64,000 nucleotides of DNA, taken from Paenibacillus_V sp046244365 (lineage in GTDB: Bacteria > Bacillota > Bacilli > Paenibacillales > NBRC-103111). A program made the position numbers and the translations under genes. This document shows positions 1 to 8,302 of the stretch, piece after piece (position 1 is the stretch's first letter; each line of letters starts with the position of its first letter). The notes beneath the pieces were generated by a model. The model made no database searches, was not told the DNA's origin, and saw nothing but the letters and a program-made list of their open reading frames with translations. The stretch covers positions 7,998,001 to 8,062,000 of the forward strand of contig NZ_CP176395.1 in NCBI RefSeq assembly GCF_046244365.1, in the 5' to 3' direction.

Positions 1-200
1 CTTACGATCGGCCCAATCACCCATTCGACCAGCAAATTCGGGCTGGGCAGCTTTTTGAACCACTCCAGCATGAAGTGGTACGAGAAACAAACAAACATGA
101 CGGCAAACACCTTGACATAGGTTTTCGGCTTGCGGTTCCGCTTATGCAGAAACAAGCCCTCGTACAAGGCAACGATGCCGAACAGGATAACCGTAACCAT
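1..200 (-). CDS. small membrane protein of ger operon (3' end outside window)
   Basis: Reads from an ATG at 200 and runs off the window edge without a stop, giving at least 66 residues. A clear ribosome site (GGAGGA) lies just upstream. The start MVTVILFGIVALYEGLFLH is a membrane helix, followed by a basic stretch (HKRNRKPK) and a second hydrophobic segment around residues 28-45 (VFAVMFVCFSYHFMLEW). It follows the GerAC-like gene by 32 bp on the same strand, so it is probably the third or fourth gene of that operon. I do not recognise a named family. Short membrane proteins are known accessories of GerA-type receptors, so a germination role is inferred from position only. Confidence 0.6.
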   Translation of the reverse strand, partial: MVTVILFGIVALYEGLFLHKRNRKPKTYVKVFAVMFVCFSYHFMLEWFKKLPSPNLLVEWVIGPIV

Positions 201-232
201 CTCGTTCCTCCACTTCTATCCGCCCGGATCGG

Positions 233-1426
233 CTATTCCCCAGGCTTCAGTTTTACCCAAAGCGGGTTCGTTTCTTTGCCGAGCCTTGTAATCTGCAGAT
301 CCGCACGCACCCGAAAGCTCACTTCATTTTTATAAACGTCTCGCCAGTCCTCGCTGATTTGTTTCCATTTTTTGGGATAACGCCAGTCGACATATTTCCC
401 GAGCTGCAGCACGTCGGAGCGAAGCTGCTGCGTTCGGGACAATCCCTTGCGGATATACGCTTCCAGCTGAGCATTAAACCGCTTCTGAATAAGCTCCAGA
501 CTAGCCGGATCGACCAGATCCAAATTGGACTCCGAAGAAATGACATCCCCCACGGCCCGGACGATAATCTCATAAACGATGCCGCCATTTTCCAGCTTGA
601 CTAAAATATCCGGCTTTTCCGGGACGAACAGCACGCTGATCAGCTTTCCGTTATCCGGCATCCGAACGGTAATGGCCGCGCTCCGCATCCCGCCGTCCAT
701 CCAGAACAGCGCTCTCGTTTCGTCAACATCAAGCGTTCCGACCATGCGTCCTTCCCGGAAAACGGCTGACCCGTACGTGCCTGCCCACCCGCTCGTTTTG
801 CCTTTTTCGCTGACCATTTTATTTTCGCCGAACGTAAGCAAATTCGTATACATATCCGGCTCGTCGTCCAGCGCCGTCAGAAAATCGCGGACATTCGTAT
901 CGATCAGCGCAGGCTGGGCCCCGAATTCCCGGAGCACCTCGTATGGAGAGCGCTCGAAGACCGGCGTCAATTGCGTAATCTCCCGCGCTTTGCCGGGGGC
1001 AACCATGACGAAGGTTTTGAGCTGAAAGGAGGGCTGCCGGGCGACAAACTCCAAAAGCGGCCGTATGCCCTCTTCCGCCAGCTCGCGGCCGATGACGATG
1101 ATTCGCGTATGTCCCCATGCGATGCGCCGCGTCAAGTCGGACTGTATTTTGCGAAGCGCGATCGCGAAGTTCTCGCCTTGCTTCGTTACCGTGGCATACG
1201 GATTTCCGGAGCTTTGCGAGCCTGACTGCATACTGGACGAGATCCGGTTCGGCAGCGGAAAAGCCAGCGTCAGCTCCAGCATCCCCGGTTCGCTGCCTTT
1301 ATCGATAAAAACCCCGGTGACGATCGAGCGGTCGTTAATTTCCACTCTGGACCAGCAGCCGCTCAGAAGCGGAACAAGGGCGAACAGAAGAAAGCAAACG
1401 GCCCATTGCCGCGCGCCGGTTTGCAC
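233..1426 (-). CDS. Ger(x)C family spore germination lipoprotein (GerAC-like)
   Basis: 397 residues, the usual size for the C subunit of GerA-type germinant receptors. The N-terminus is a lipoprotein signal with lipobox LLSGC (Cys about residue 24), followed by the family's typical WSRVEINDRS start. The start is GTG at 1426, supported by GGAGGAGG immediately upstream. The start lies 2 bp after the stop of the GerAA-like gene, so the two are probably translationally coupled. The family forms an inner-membrane receptor complex with A and B subunits that senses nutrients in dormant spores. No B subunit is visible here; it may lie beyond position 1. Confidence 0.93.
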   Translation of the reverse strand: MQTGARQWAVCFLLFALVPLLSGCWSRVEINDRSIVTGVFIDKGSEPGMLELTLAFPLPNRISSSMQSGSQSSGNPYATVTKQGENFAIALRKIQSDLTRRIAWGHTRIIVIGRELAEEGIRPLLEFVARQPSFQLKTFVMVAPGKAREITQLTPVFERSPYEVLREFGAQPALIDTNVRDFLTALDDEPDMYTNLLTFGENKMVSEKGKTSGWAGTYGSAVFREGRMVGTLDVDETRALFWMDGGMRSAAITVRMPDNGKLISVLFVPEKPDILVKLENGGIVYEIIVRAVGDVISSESNLDLVDPASLELIQKRFNAQLEAYIRKGLSRTQQLRSDVLQLGKYVDWRYPKKWKQISEDWRDVYKNEVSFRVRADLQITRLGKETNPLWVKLKPGE

Positions 1427-1427
1427 C

Positions 1428-3089
1428 TCAATCCTCCTCCTCTCCGCTGATCGGTCTGCCGGACGGAACGAGCCGTTGCCGGTTTTTCGTGCCGAACAGG
1501 TGCGGTCTGATCATCATCTTCCACCATGGCACCCGAACAAAGACGTCTTTCAGGTCCCTGCGGTCAAGAGGCGCGATGGGCGCCATATACGGAGTACCGA
1601 AGGAACGAAGGGTGACGAGATGCAAATAGATGAGAAAGACGGCAATGATAATTCCGAAGAGTCCGAACGTGGTGGCAAGCAGCATGACCGGAAAACGCAG
1701 CAGACGGAACGACAGCCCGAGCTCGTAATGCGGGATAATAAACGAGGCTACCCCCGTTATCGACACGACGATGACCATCGGCGTTGAAACAAGCCCCGCC
1801 TGCACGGCCGCTTGCCCGATAATGAGCGCGCCGATAATCGAGATGGTCTGCCCGATCGTTTTGGGTATGCGCAGCCCGGCTTCCCGCAGCCCTTCGAAGG
1901 ATATTTCCATGATAAGCGCCTCCACGATAGCCGGAAACGGCACATTCTCGCGCGAGGCGGCGACCGTCGTAAGCAGCAAGGGGGGCATCATCTCCGGATG
2001 AAACGTCGTAACCGCAATGTATAAGGAAGGGAGCAGCAGCGATACGATCAGGAACAGAAACCGTATCCAGCGAATCCACGTCGTTGCAATGTACCTCTGA
2101 TAATAGTCTTCTGCCGACTGCATCATCATCGGGAACGTTGCCGGAACGATGATCGGATTCGGCGAGCCGTCGGCGATAATGCCGACTCTGCCTTCCAGTA
2201 AAGCGGCAGCCAGGCTATCCGGTCTTTCCGTAAAGATGACTTGAGGGAACGGGGAGTACGGATTGTCCTCGATGTACTCCTCGATGTAGTTCGCGCTTAA
2301 GACGCCGTCAATATCGATTCGGGACATCCGGTGCTTCACTTCTGCCACAAGCTCCGGTTTGCACACCGTATCGATGTAAACGACAACGACGGCCGTACGG
2401 GTCAAACGCCCGAACGTGAGCCGCTTCACTTGAAGAGCCGGGGTCTTGATTTTGCGGCGAATCATCGTCAAATTGGTCGCGATGTCTTCGACAAACGCTT
2501 CCTTCGGACCACGGATGACGCTTTCGTTCAGCGCCTCGAATATTTGCCTTTTCTCCACCTGCCGGATCGGAAACAGCATAACCCGTTCTTCGCCATCGAC
2601 GAAAAACGCAACTTGTCCCTCCAGAATCGCATCGATTACCTTGGCCGATTCGTCTGCGACGGTTACGGCAACAGGCAATTGCCCCCGCTCCGCCACCTGC
2701 CTGAATATTTCCTCCGGAGTACGGACAAAGCCCGGAACGAGCAGCGGCTCCAATATTTCCATGCGGTATGTCGAATCGTCGATCATGTGTTCGATCGAAA
2801 CCGTTGCGCAAGGCACCCTGCCGCCAACCATGAACTCGTGATACAGAAAATCGTCAGATCCGCCCATTGCATCGCGGATCTTCTGCAGGATGCGGCTGGC
2901 AGGCGTTCTGCCGGCCTCTTCGTTCTTCTCCCCGGAGTCCGGTCGGGGCCGTTCGGAGGACAGGTCTGAGGCGGCGGCAACAGCTTCGTCCTTCTTTGAA
3001 TCCTGCCGGCTTTCCGGCTTGTGCCGAGCCGATTCGCCGGACTTTGCTCCCCCGAAAAGCTTTCGTTTAAGCAGCCTGAACAACCCCAT
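1428..3089 (-). CDS. GerA family spore germination receptor, A subunit
   Basis: 553 residues, with a low-complexity charged N-terminus (about residues 10-65), the soluble GerA domain (about 80-330), and several membrane helices in the C-terminal half (about 330-500), matching the A subunit of germinant receptors. Family-like segments include SYIEEYIEDNPYSPFPQ and GRVGIIADGSPNPIIVPATF. The start ATG at 3089 has a purine-rich GGGAGAGGGGGAAGGGG leader. It is the first gene of the ger operon here, followed by the C subunit. Which of several paralogous ger operons this is cannot be told. Expression late in the forespore is expected from the family. Confidence 0.94.
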   Translation of the reverse strand: MGLFRLLKRKLFGGAKSGESARHKPESRQDSKKDEAVAAASDLSSERPRPDSGEKNEEAGRTPASRILQKIRDAMGGSDDFLYHEFMVGGRVPCATVSIEHMIDDSTYRMEILEPLLVPGFVRTPEEIFRQVAERGQLPVAVTVADESAKVIDAILEGQVAFFVDGEERVMLFPIRQVEKRQIFEALNESVIRGPKEAFVEDIATNLTMIRRKIKTPALQVKRLTFGRLTRTAVVVVYIDTVCKPELVAEVKHRMSRIDIDGVLSANYIEEYIEDNPYSPFPQVIFTERPDSLAAALLEGRVGIIADGSPNPIIVPATFPMMMQSAEDYYQRYIATTWIRWIRFLFLIVSLLLPSLYIAVTTFHPEMMPPLLLTTVAASRENVPFPAIVEALIMEISFEGLREAGLRIPKTIGQTISIIGALIIGQAAVQAGLVSTPMVIVVSITGVASFIIPHYELGLSFRLLRFPVMLLATTFGLFGIIIAVFLIYLHLVTLRSFGTPYMAPIAPLDRRDLKDVFVRVPWWKMMIRPHLFGTKNRQRLVPSGRPISGEEED

Positions 3090-3155
3090 CCCCTTCCCCC
3101 TCTCCCTTTATGCAAACATCGGATTTTACTTCCAAAGCCTCTGACTTGGTTGCCT

Positions 3156-3186
3156 TAGTTTGATGCAGAATACGGTAATTTATCCA
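3156..3186 (-). promoter_or_regulatory. candidate forespore (sigma-G/F-like) promoter of ger operon
   Basis: On the minus strand, TGGATA is followed 15 bp later by CATCAAACTA, about 65 bp before the GerAA start. The second element is close to the CATNNTA box of sigma-G promoters. The spacing and the mismatch make this a weak call based on pattern and gene context only. Confidence 0.28.
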
Positions 3187-3256
3187 GCGGGAAAAACCCC
3201 TTTAAGCGAAAGCGCTTGTCGGGGCTACCTTTTGACAATATTAATCTTTAACGGCT

Positions 3257-4486
3257 TTAAACGGTTGCAGTCGCATACTTATCCCGTTCGAACCGAAACA
3301 GGTCCGCGTCCGGATGATGTCCCTTCGTAATCAAACCGGTAATGACCGAAGCCGCGATCGTGCTGTAAGCCGTTCCGTTGCCCCCGTAGCCTAGCGCAAA
3401 GTAACAGCCGGGGAAGTCTTCCTGCATCCCGATCAGCGGATAGCCGTCATGCGTACTGCCGAATGTCGCAGACCAGTAGTACTCAGCCTTAAGCTCGGGA
3501 ATCCTCGGAAACAGCTCCTGCAGCGCCTTCACAAGCAGATCGCGTTTGCGTTCAAGCATGGCATCGCGTTCTTTCGGAGCGATCACATCTTCGTCAAATC
3601 CACCGGCGACTATCCGGTTGTCCGGGGTCGTGCGAATGTACAGATAAGGACGCGCCGTTTCCCAGAGCAAGCACCGGTTGTGCCAGCCCTCGAAGGTGTC
3701 CAGCCGCTGGGTCGCGATTCCAAAAGAACTGGACAGCACGGCGTTCGGATTTCTTTTGATCTGCTGCGTTTCGTAGCCCGTCGCAAATACGGCATTGTTC
3801 GCAACGATCCGCCGATTGCCCTTGGTAACAAAAACAAGCCGGCCGCCCTCTTCGCGGCGGTTGACGATTTCCGTATTTACGTATGCCCGGGCTCCGCGCC
3901 GAACCGCCGCATCGATCAGGGAAACCGCCAGCTTATACGGGTTAACCTCCGCGTCGCCTCGGGAATAGATCGCACCGGCTTTGCGGAAGGAGAACCTGTC
4001 GCTGATCCGCTCCGGCGACAAGTATTCGACGGGGAAGCCGTTCGCGATGAGAACCTCGTATTCTTCTTGAAGCCGGACCGCGTCTTCCGGGCATGAAGCG
4101 AAGTAGAGGCTGTCCCTCCTGACATACTCGGGATCGATCGATAACTTGCCGCATATGTCCCCGACCTCGCCGACAGCGCGCTGGCAGCAACGGTAAAAGC
4201 GAATGCCCTTATCTTGTCCGAAGGTTCGTATGCATGAGGTCAGCTCTTTATCGTTCGCATATTGGATAAGACCGGTATTGGCTCTCGTGCTGCCGAATCC
4301 TATATGCCGTTTATCGACGACTATCGTTTTTACGCCTGCCTCGGTTAAGCCAAAGGCGCATAGCGCCCCCGCCTCTCCGCTGCCGATTACAAGCGTTTCG
4401 CACTCCGTGTCCTCCTCCAGCGGCGGATAAACCGGCACATGCGGCAAGGTGTCCGGCCATAACAAAAAACCCGTGCTAAGATTCAA
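3257..4486 (-). CDS. FAD-dependent oxidoreductase (DAO family)
   Basis: 409 residues. Near the N-terminus LVIGSGEAGALCAFGLTEAG (about 31-50) is the dinucleotide-binding fold of the D-amino-acid oxidase/glycine oxidase superfamily, followed by VVDKRHIGFGSTRANTG, typical of flavin amine dehydrogenases and oxidases. A C-terminal FAD-contact segment (ALGYGGNGTAYSTIAA) is also present. The start is TTG at 4486, chosen because AAGGGG lies 9 bp upstream and no better ATG exists. The gene sits alone between the ger operon and the divergent coat genes. The substrate is not evident; amino acids or secondary amines are typical for the family. Confidence 0.85.
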   Translation of the reverse strand: MNLSTGFLLWPDTLPHVPVYPPLEEDTECETLVIGSGEAGALCAFGLTEAGVKTIVVDKRHIGFGSTRANTGLIQYANDKELTSCIRTFGQDKGIRFYRCCQRAVGEVGDICGKLSIDPEYVRRDSLYFASCPEDAVRLQEEYEVLIANGFPVEYLSPERISDRFSFRKAGAIYSRGDAEVNPYKLAVSLIDAAVRRGARAYVNTEIVNRREEGGRLVFVTKGNRRIVANNAVFATGYETQQIKRNPNAVLSSSFGIATQRLDTFEGWHNRCLLWETARPYLYIRTTPDNRIVAGGFDEDVIAPKERDAMLERKRDLLVKALQELFPRIPELKAEYYWSATFGSTHDGYPLIGMQEDFPGCYFALGYGGNGTAYSTIAASVITGLITKGHHPDADLFRFERDKYATATV

Positions 4487-4647
4487 TGTGCAAACCCCTT
4501 TTACGCCAAAGTTGAATGTATTATATACCGCCGCGCAACCCCCTATTCCATTCGTTTACAGCTCTTCCCGCACCAGGGGATGTTACATATCGGCAGGGCA
4601 ACCGGGCATACTACTTTGCGGAAAATAGAAGGGAGGAAGACAAGATT

Positions 4648-4878
4648 ATGCATGCGCAACCGCTAACGGCCAAGGAGTTGGAGTATGTCGCAGACTGTAT
4701 GTCAAATGAGGATTTGCTGATCAAGCAATGCTATGCCGCTTCGGCCACGACGCTAAATGCGGCAACCCTCCAATTTTGCGGACAGATGCTGCAAACGCAC
4801 ACGCAGCACTACCAAACGCTGATGCACCTGCTGGACCAGCACCGCCAGATGGCGCCTACTCAGCCTCAGCTGCAATAG
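4648..4878 (+). CDS. small CotF-like spore coat protein
   Basis: 76 residues from the ATG at 4648, which has GGGAGG 11 bp upstream; the longer upstream reading frame has no such site. The sequence is helical and Gln/His rich (LTAKELEYVADCMSNEDLLIKQ), resembling the half-length four-helix proteins often found next to CotF-type coat proteins in Paenibacillaceae. It is followed 45 bp later by a longer CotF-like gene on the same strand, so the two form an operon. A structural role in the outer layers of the spore is inferred from family and neighbour. Confidence 0.7.
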   Translation: MHAQPLTAKELEYVADCMSNEDLLIKQCYAASATTLNAATLQFCGQMLQTHTQHYQTLMHLLDQHRQMAPTQPQLQ

Positions 4879-4923
4879 GTCCCTTTCATTCCCGTCAGAC
4901 AAACTCTTTCAGGAGGGATACCC

Positions 4924-5679
4924 TTGTACCAACAATCGCAGCAGCAGCAACAACAGCAGCAATCCGCTGGCCTCATTCCGGAAAAAGACATGTTGTACAC
5001 CATTTTAGCCGATTTGAAAAGGTCTACCCGCGAGTACGCAACGGCGGTGACCGAGTCGAATTGCCCGATCGTCCGCCAAACGTTCACGCAGCTGCTGAAC
5101 GGCACGCTCAAGCTGCAAGGAGAGCTTTACGATTTTATGAAGCGGCAAAACATGTACAACACGGCGTCGCCCGCGCTGCGTCAGGAAATCGACAAGCAGC
5201 TGCAGCAATATAAGCAAACGGAGCAGCAAACGGAGCAGCTGGTCAGCCGGCGCATGAGCGCGCCAAACGAACAGCCGGGCGGATACATGCAGTCCGCTTT
5301 TGCGCAGCAGGGGCAGTCGGGGCAAATGCAAGCTGGACAGGCTGGACGATTCGGGCAGCACATGCAGCCGGCCTTCTCGCCGCAGCAAGGGCGGTCCGAG
5401 CAACAAGTGTCCGGACAAATGCAGGTCGCCCAGTCCTACGGGCAGCACATGCAGCCGGCCTTCTCGCCGCAGCAAGGGCAGTCCGAGCAACAAGTGCCCG
5501 GACAAATGCAGATCGCCCAGTCCTACGGGCAGCACATGCAGCCGACCTTCTCGCCGCAGCACTCGTCCCAGCACGGCTTCGTTCAAGGGCAGTCCGGCGG
5601 TCGGCAGCAAGGACAGCAGGGAGCCGGGTACATGCAGCAGCAGAACCAGCCGCCCAAGCAGGCGCCTTACTTTATGTAA
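4924..5679 (+). CDS. CotF-like spore coat protein with Gln-rich repeat tail
   Basis: 251 residues starting at a TTG (4924) behind AGGAGGGA. Residues 1-16 contain a run of eight glutamines. Residues about 18-110 are a CotF-type helical domain (EKDMLYTILADLKRSTREYA and the following LYDFMKRQNMYNT). From about residue 120 the protein is low complexity, rich in Gln, Gly, Ser and Met, with a 29-residue unit (GQHMQPAFSPQQG...SEQQV...GQMQ.AQSY) repeated almost exactly. Such tails are common in spore surface proteins and may act in cross-linking. Partner of the small coat gene just upstream. A strong hairpin terminator follows. Confidence 0.85.
   Translation: MYQQSQQQQQQQQSAGLIPEKDMLYTILADLKRSTREYATAVTESNCPIVRQTFTQLLNGTLKLQGELYDFMKRQNMYNTASPALRQEIDKQLQQYKQTEQQTEQLVSRRMSAPNEQPGGYMQSAFAQQGQSGQMQAGQAGRFGQHMQPAFSPQQGRSEQQVSGQMQVAQSYGQHMQPAFSPQQGQSEQQVPGQMQIAQSYGQHMQPTFSPQHSSQHGFVQGQSGGRQQGQQGAGYMQQQNQPPKQAPYFM
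5353..5566 (+). repeat. 87-bp in-frame tandem repeat within coat gene
   Basis: The unit begins at 5353, 5440 and 5527, exactly 87 bp apart (29 codons). The first two units are nearly identical and the third is partial. The copies encode the QHMQPAFSPQQ motif. The high DNA identity suggests recent expansion and probable length variation between strains. Confidence 0.85.
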
Positions 5680-5690
5680 AGAAGATTCGC

Positions 5691-5738
5691 AAAGAAGCCT
5701 CCGGTCCCGCGTTCACCCGGGATGCCGGAGGCTTCTTT
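5691..5738. terminator. bidirectional intrinsic terminator
   Basis: A 14-bp perfect stem (AAAGAAGCCTCCGG with its reverse complement) around a GC-rich loop, with A runs on one side and T runs on the other. It lies between the convergent coat gene and thrC and can end transcription from both sides. Confidence 0.85.
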
Positions 5739-5778
5739 ATGCTGCTTGCGAGGTTAGGGGCATTCACCATTCGTTGCG

Positions 5779-7056
5779 TTAAAGATGTTCCTCAAGAAGC
5801 CCGCGAAGCTCCCGCTCGCTCAAGCCGGTCTGACGAATCCGGTTCGGGTAAGCCGCTTCTGCCGAATCGCCTAGATGATAGTCGCGAATCGCATCGGTAT
5901 CCTTGAGCACGTTCCCCGTCAAGATGCACACGGCGGTCTCGTCGGAATCCACAATCTTAAGCGCGGTTAACTTCCGTAAGCCGGCCAGCGTCGCGGCGGA
6001 AGCCGGCTCGCAGCCGATCCCGCTTCTGTCGATCAGCGCCTTGGCGTTAAAAATATCTTCGTCCGACACGGATACCGTCACGCCGTTCGTGTATTCGACC
6101 GTTCCTCGGAGCGCTTTGCGCCAGCTTGGCGGATTGCCGATATTCATGGCGGTGGCGCGCGTATACGGCGCCGGATCCGGGACGAAATTGCGGCCGCCCA
6201 ACTCGATCATCCGGTGAAACGGGCTCGCCCCGTCCGCCTGTACGATCGCGACCCGAGGCAGCTTGTCGATGAGCCCCAGCGTAAACAGATCGCGGAGCCC
6301 TTTGCCGAGCGCCGTCGCGTTGCTAAGCGCGCCGCCGGGAACGACGATCCAGTCGGGAAGCGTCCAGCCCATGTTCTGCGCCGTCTCGTAGACGATGCTC
6401 TTCTGGCCTTCGATTCGCCAAGGATTGATCGAATTGCATACATACAAGCCTAGCTCTTCCGCAGACTGCTTCAAAAAGGCTATGCCGTCGTCGTACGTCC
6501 CGGGAAACGATACGACGCGAGCGCCGTATGCCAGCGTCTGAAGCACCTTATTCAGCGAAATGTTGCGGTCCGGCATCAGTACGAGCGAGGTCATCCCGGC
6601 AAGCGCCGCATACATCGCCAAAGAGGACGACGTATTGCCCGTCGAGCTGCAGACGAAGCGGTCATAACCGAGCGAACGGCCGTATGAAACGGCGACGGTC
6701 ATCCCGTTGTCCTTGAACGACCCGCTCGGATTTTCACTCTGCGCCTTGAACCGGCACGACCGGACTCCCGCGTAGCGGTTCAACGCTTCTGTTTCATACA
6801 ATCCTGTATTCCCTTCGTATTTCGTCGTCACGAACGGTTCCGGCAGCACCGGAGCGATCAGCTCCTTGTACCGCCATACGCCTCCCGAATGAAGCGTCAT
6901 CCGTTCGCTCAACCGTTTGTCGAACAGCCGCTTCAGCTTCTCCCCGTCCATCGCGCCATAGTCGTGCACAATTTCCAGCATGTCGCCGCAATCGCAAGCA
7001 TACCGATTTTCGGCAGCCGAATACGTTCGTCCGCATTCGATGCATACAAGTCTCAT
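5779..7056 (-). CDS. thrC: threonine synthase
   Basis: 425 residues, PLP-dependent fold type II. The N-terminus has a cysteine zinc-ribbon-like segment (CIECGRTYSAAENRYACDCG) seen in the longer threonine synthases. The PLP lysine lies in ENPSGSFKDNG (about residue 115), followed by SSTGNTSSSLAMYAA for phosphate binding. The enzyme converts O-phosphohomoserine to threonine and phosphate in the cytoplasm. It lies 47 bp downstream of a DeoR-type regulator on the same strand, so the two are probably cotranscribed. Homoserine dehydrogenase and kinase genes are absent, so this could be a second, differently regulated copy. Confidence 0.92.
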   Translation of the reverse strand: MRLVCIECGRTYSAAENRYACDCGDMLEIVHDYGAMDGEKLKRLFDKRLSERMTLHSGGVWRYKELIAPVLPEPFVTTKYEGNTGLYETEALNRYAGVRSCRFKAQSENPSGSFKDNGMTVAVSYGRSLGYDRFVCSSTGNTSSSLAMYAALAGMTSLVLMPDRNISLNKVLQTLAYGARVVSFPGTYDDGIAFLKQSAEELGLYVCNSINPWRIEGQKSIVYETAQNMGWTLPDWIVVPGGALSNATALGKGLRDLFTLGLIDKLPRVAIVQADGASPFHRMIELGGRNFVPDPAPYTRATAMNIGNPPSWRKALRGTVEYTNGVTVSVSDEDIFNAKALIDRSGIGCEPASAATLAGLRKLTALKIVDSDETAVCILTGNVLKDTDAIRDYHLGDSAEAAYPNRIRQTGLSERELRGLLEEHL

Positions 7057-7103
7057 TTAAAATGCCCCCTTCGTTCCATTGCGTTTCGCCGATCCGGATA
7101 AGA

Positions 7104-7871
7104 TTACGATCCCGGAACGAACCGGGTTTTGCTTGCTTCGAGCAAGCGCAGCGCCGCTTCGTCCTGCGTATTCGAGACGACCGTTCCTATGTCTCCCAGC
7201 GTACAGACGTTGTAGCGGTCGCGGCGGCTCCAATCCGCTGCGTCAAGCAAAATAACAGTATGGTTCGACTGCCGCATAGCCGCCTGCTTGATCGCCAGGC
7301 TTTCCTGCAAGCCTGTCGTCACCTGCCCTTCCGCCGAAATCGCGGCCGGCTTCAGGAAGCATTTGTCGAAGTTCATTTGCGCAAGGGTTTGCAGCGCGAA
7401 CGGTCCGTAGCACGCTTCATCTTCGGGATGAACGGCTCCCCCGACATGGACGAGATTTACTTTGCGAACCAAATCGGCTAGCCCGTATATGCTGTTCGTT
7501 ACGACCGTCACGTTCAGCTGGGGCTTGATCTCCTGCAGCAGCAGGTTCGTATAGCTGGACGACTCGACGAAAACGGTGTCCCCTTCCTCGATCAGGGCCG
7601 CCGCCGCCCGAGCGAGCGGGCGCTTGCGCTCCGGCTCGCCGCGGTCCCGGTACGGGACGAACGCCGACACTTTGTCGGACAGGACGGCGCCGCCGTACGT
7701 TTTGCTCAGCATGCCGGCGCTTTCCAGCGCTCGCAAATCCTTGCGGATGGCATCCTCCGTCACTTTAAACCGCTCGGCCAGCGCCTTCACCTGTACCCTG
7801 CCCTGCTCATGAAGCTGCGCCATTATCAGTTCCCTGCGTTCGTCACCGTATCGCTGCTCGCCGTCGCTCAT
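7104..7871 (-). CDS. DeoR/GlpR family transcriptional regulator
   Basis: 255 residues. An N-terminal winged helix (about residues 8-62; LAERFKVTEDAIRKDLRALESAGML) is followed by a DeoR-type effector domain (about 78-240) containing DTVFVESSSYTNLL, VTNSI and LLDAADWS segments. The family typically senses phosphorylated sugars and represses nearby catabolic genes. Here the adjacent downstream gene is thrC, an unusual partner, and no sugar kinase is nearby. ATG at 7871 has AGAGGTG upstream. Confidence 0.88.
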   Translation of the reverse strand: MSDGEQRYGDERRELIMAQLHEQGRVQVKALAERFKVTEDAIRKDLRALESAGMLSKTYGGAVLSDKVSAFVPYRDRGEPERKRPLARAAAALIEEGDTVFVESSSYTNLLLQEIKPQLNVTVVTNSIYGLADLVRKVNLVHVGGAVHPEDEACYGPFALQTLAQMNFDKCFLKPAAISAEGQVTTGLQESLAIKQAAMRQSNHTVILLDAADWSRRDRYNVCTLGDIGTVVSNTQDEAALRLLEASKTRFVPGS

Positions 7872-7933
7872 CCAGACACCTCTTACTTTTTATTGTTATT
7901 TATTACTTTATCATTAATTTTTATTGTTTTCTA

Positions 7934-7968
7934 CACAAAAAATCCTTCATGATTTCATGAAGGATTGA
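7934..7968 (-). terminator. intrinsic terminator downstream of mutY
   Basis: On the minus strand AATCCTTCATGA pairs with TCATGAAGGATT and is followed by a run of seven T. Transcripts from mutY would cross the 115-bp repeats and stop here, before the deoR promoter. Confidence 0.8.
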
Positions 7969-7970
7969 TT

Positions 7971-8285
7971 TACGAGACCCCAACGTCGTCTAATTTCCCA
8001 TTTCCGCGTGAAATGGATGATTTAGACGACGTTGGGGGCTTCTATTTCGGGGGCAACCCGCCCCAGACGGGCCAAACGCCCCCTTTACGAGCCCCTAACG
8101 TCGTCTAATTTCCCATTTCTGCGTGAAATGGACGATTTAGACGACGTTGGGGGCTTCTATTCCAGGGGCAGCCCGCCCCAGACGGGCCAAACGCCCCCTT
8201 TACGAGACCCTAACGTCGTCTATTTCCCCATTTCTGCGTGAAATGGACGATTTAAACGACGTTGGGGGCTCTTCCTTCGGGGCAC
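7971..8285. repeat. 115-bp tandem repeat, 2.7 copies, palindromic units
   Basis: Units begin at 7971, 8086 and 8201, exactly 115 bp apart; the third stops near 8285. Each unit carries a long inverted repeat, AACGTCGTCTA with TAGACGACGTT, around a smaller hairpin (CCATTT and AAATGG), followed by a second hairpin of GGGGGC and GCCCCC type. The copies differ at only a few positions. No protein-coding sense is evident on either strand. Confidence 0.9.
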
Positions 8286-8302
8286 CCGACCCGAGGCAGC
8301 CG

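Noticed and set aside
3195..3225. GAAAGCGCTTGTC near the ger operon as a cre site
   Set aside because: Lies over 100 bp upstream of a germination gene and past the end of the oxidoreductase gene; catabolite control there makes little sense and several positions mismatch.
7971..8285. CRISPR-like array
   Set aside because: The repeats are directly adjacent with no unique spacers and no cas genes nearby.
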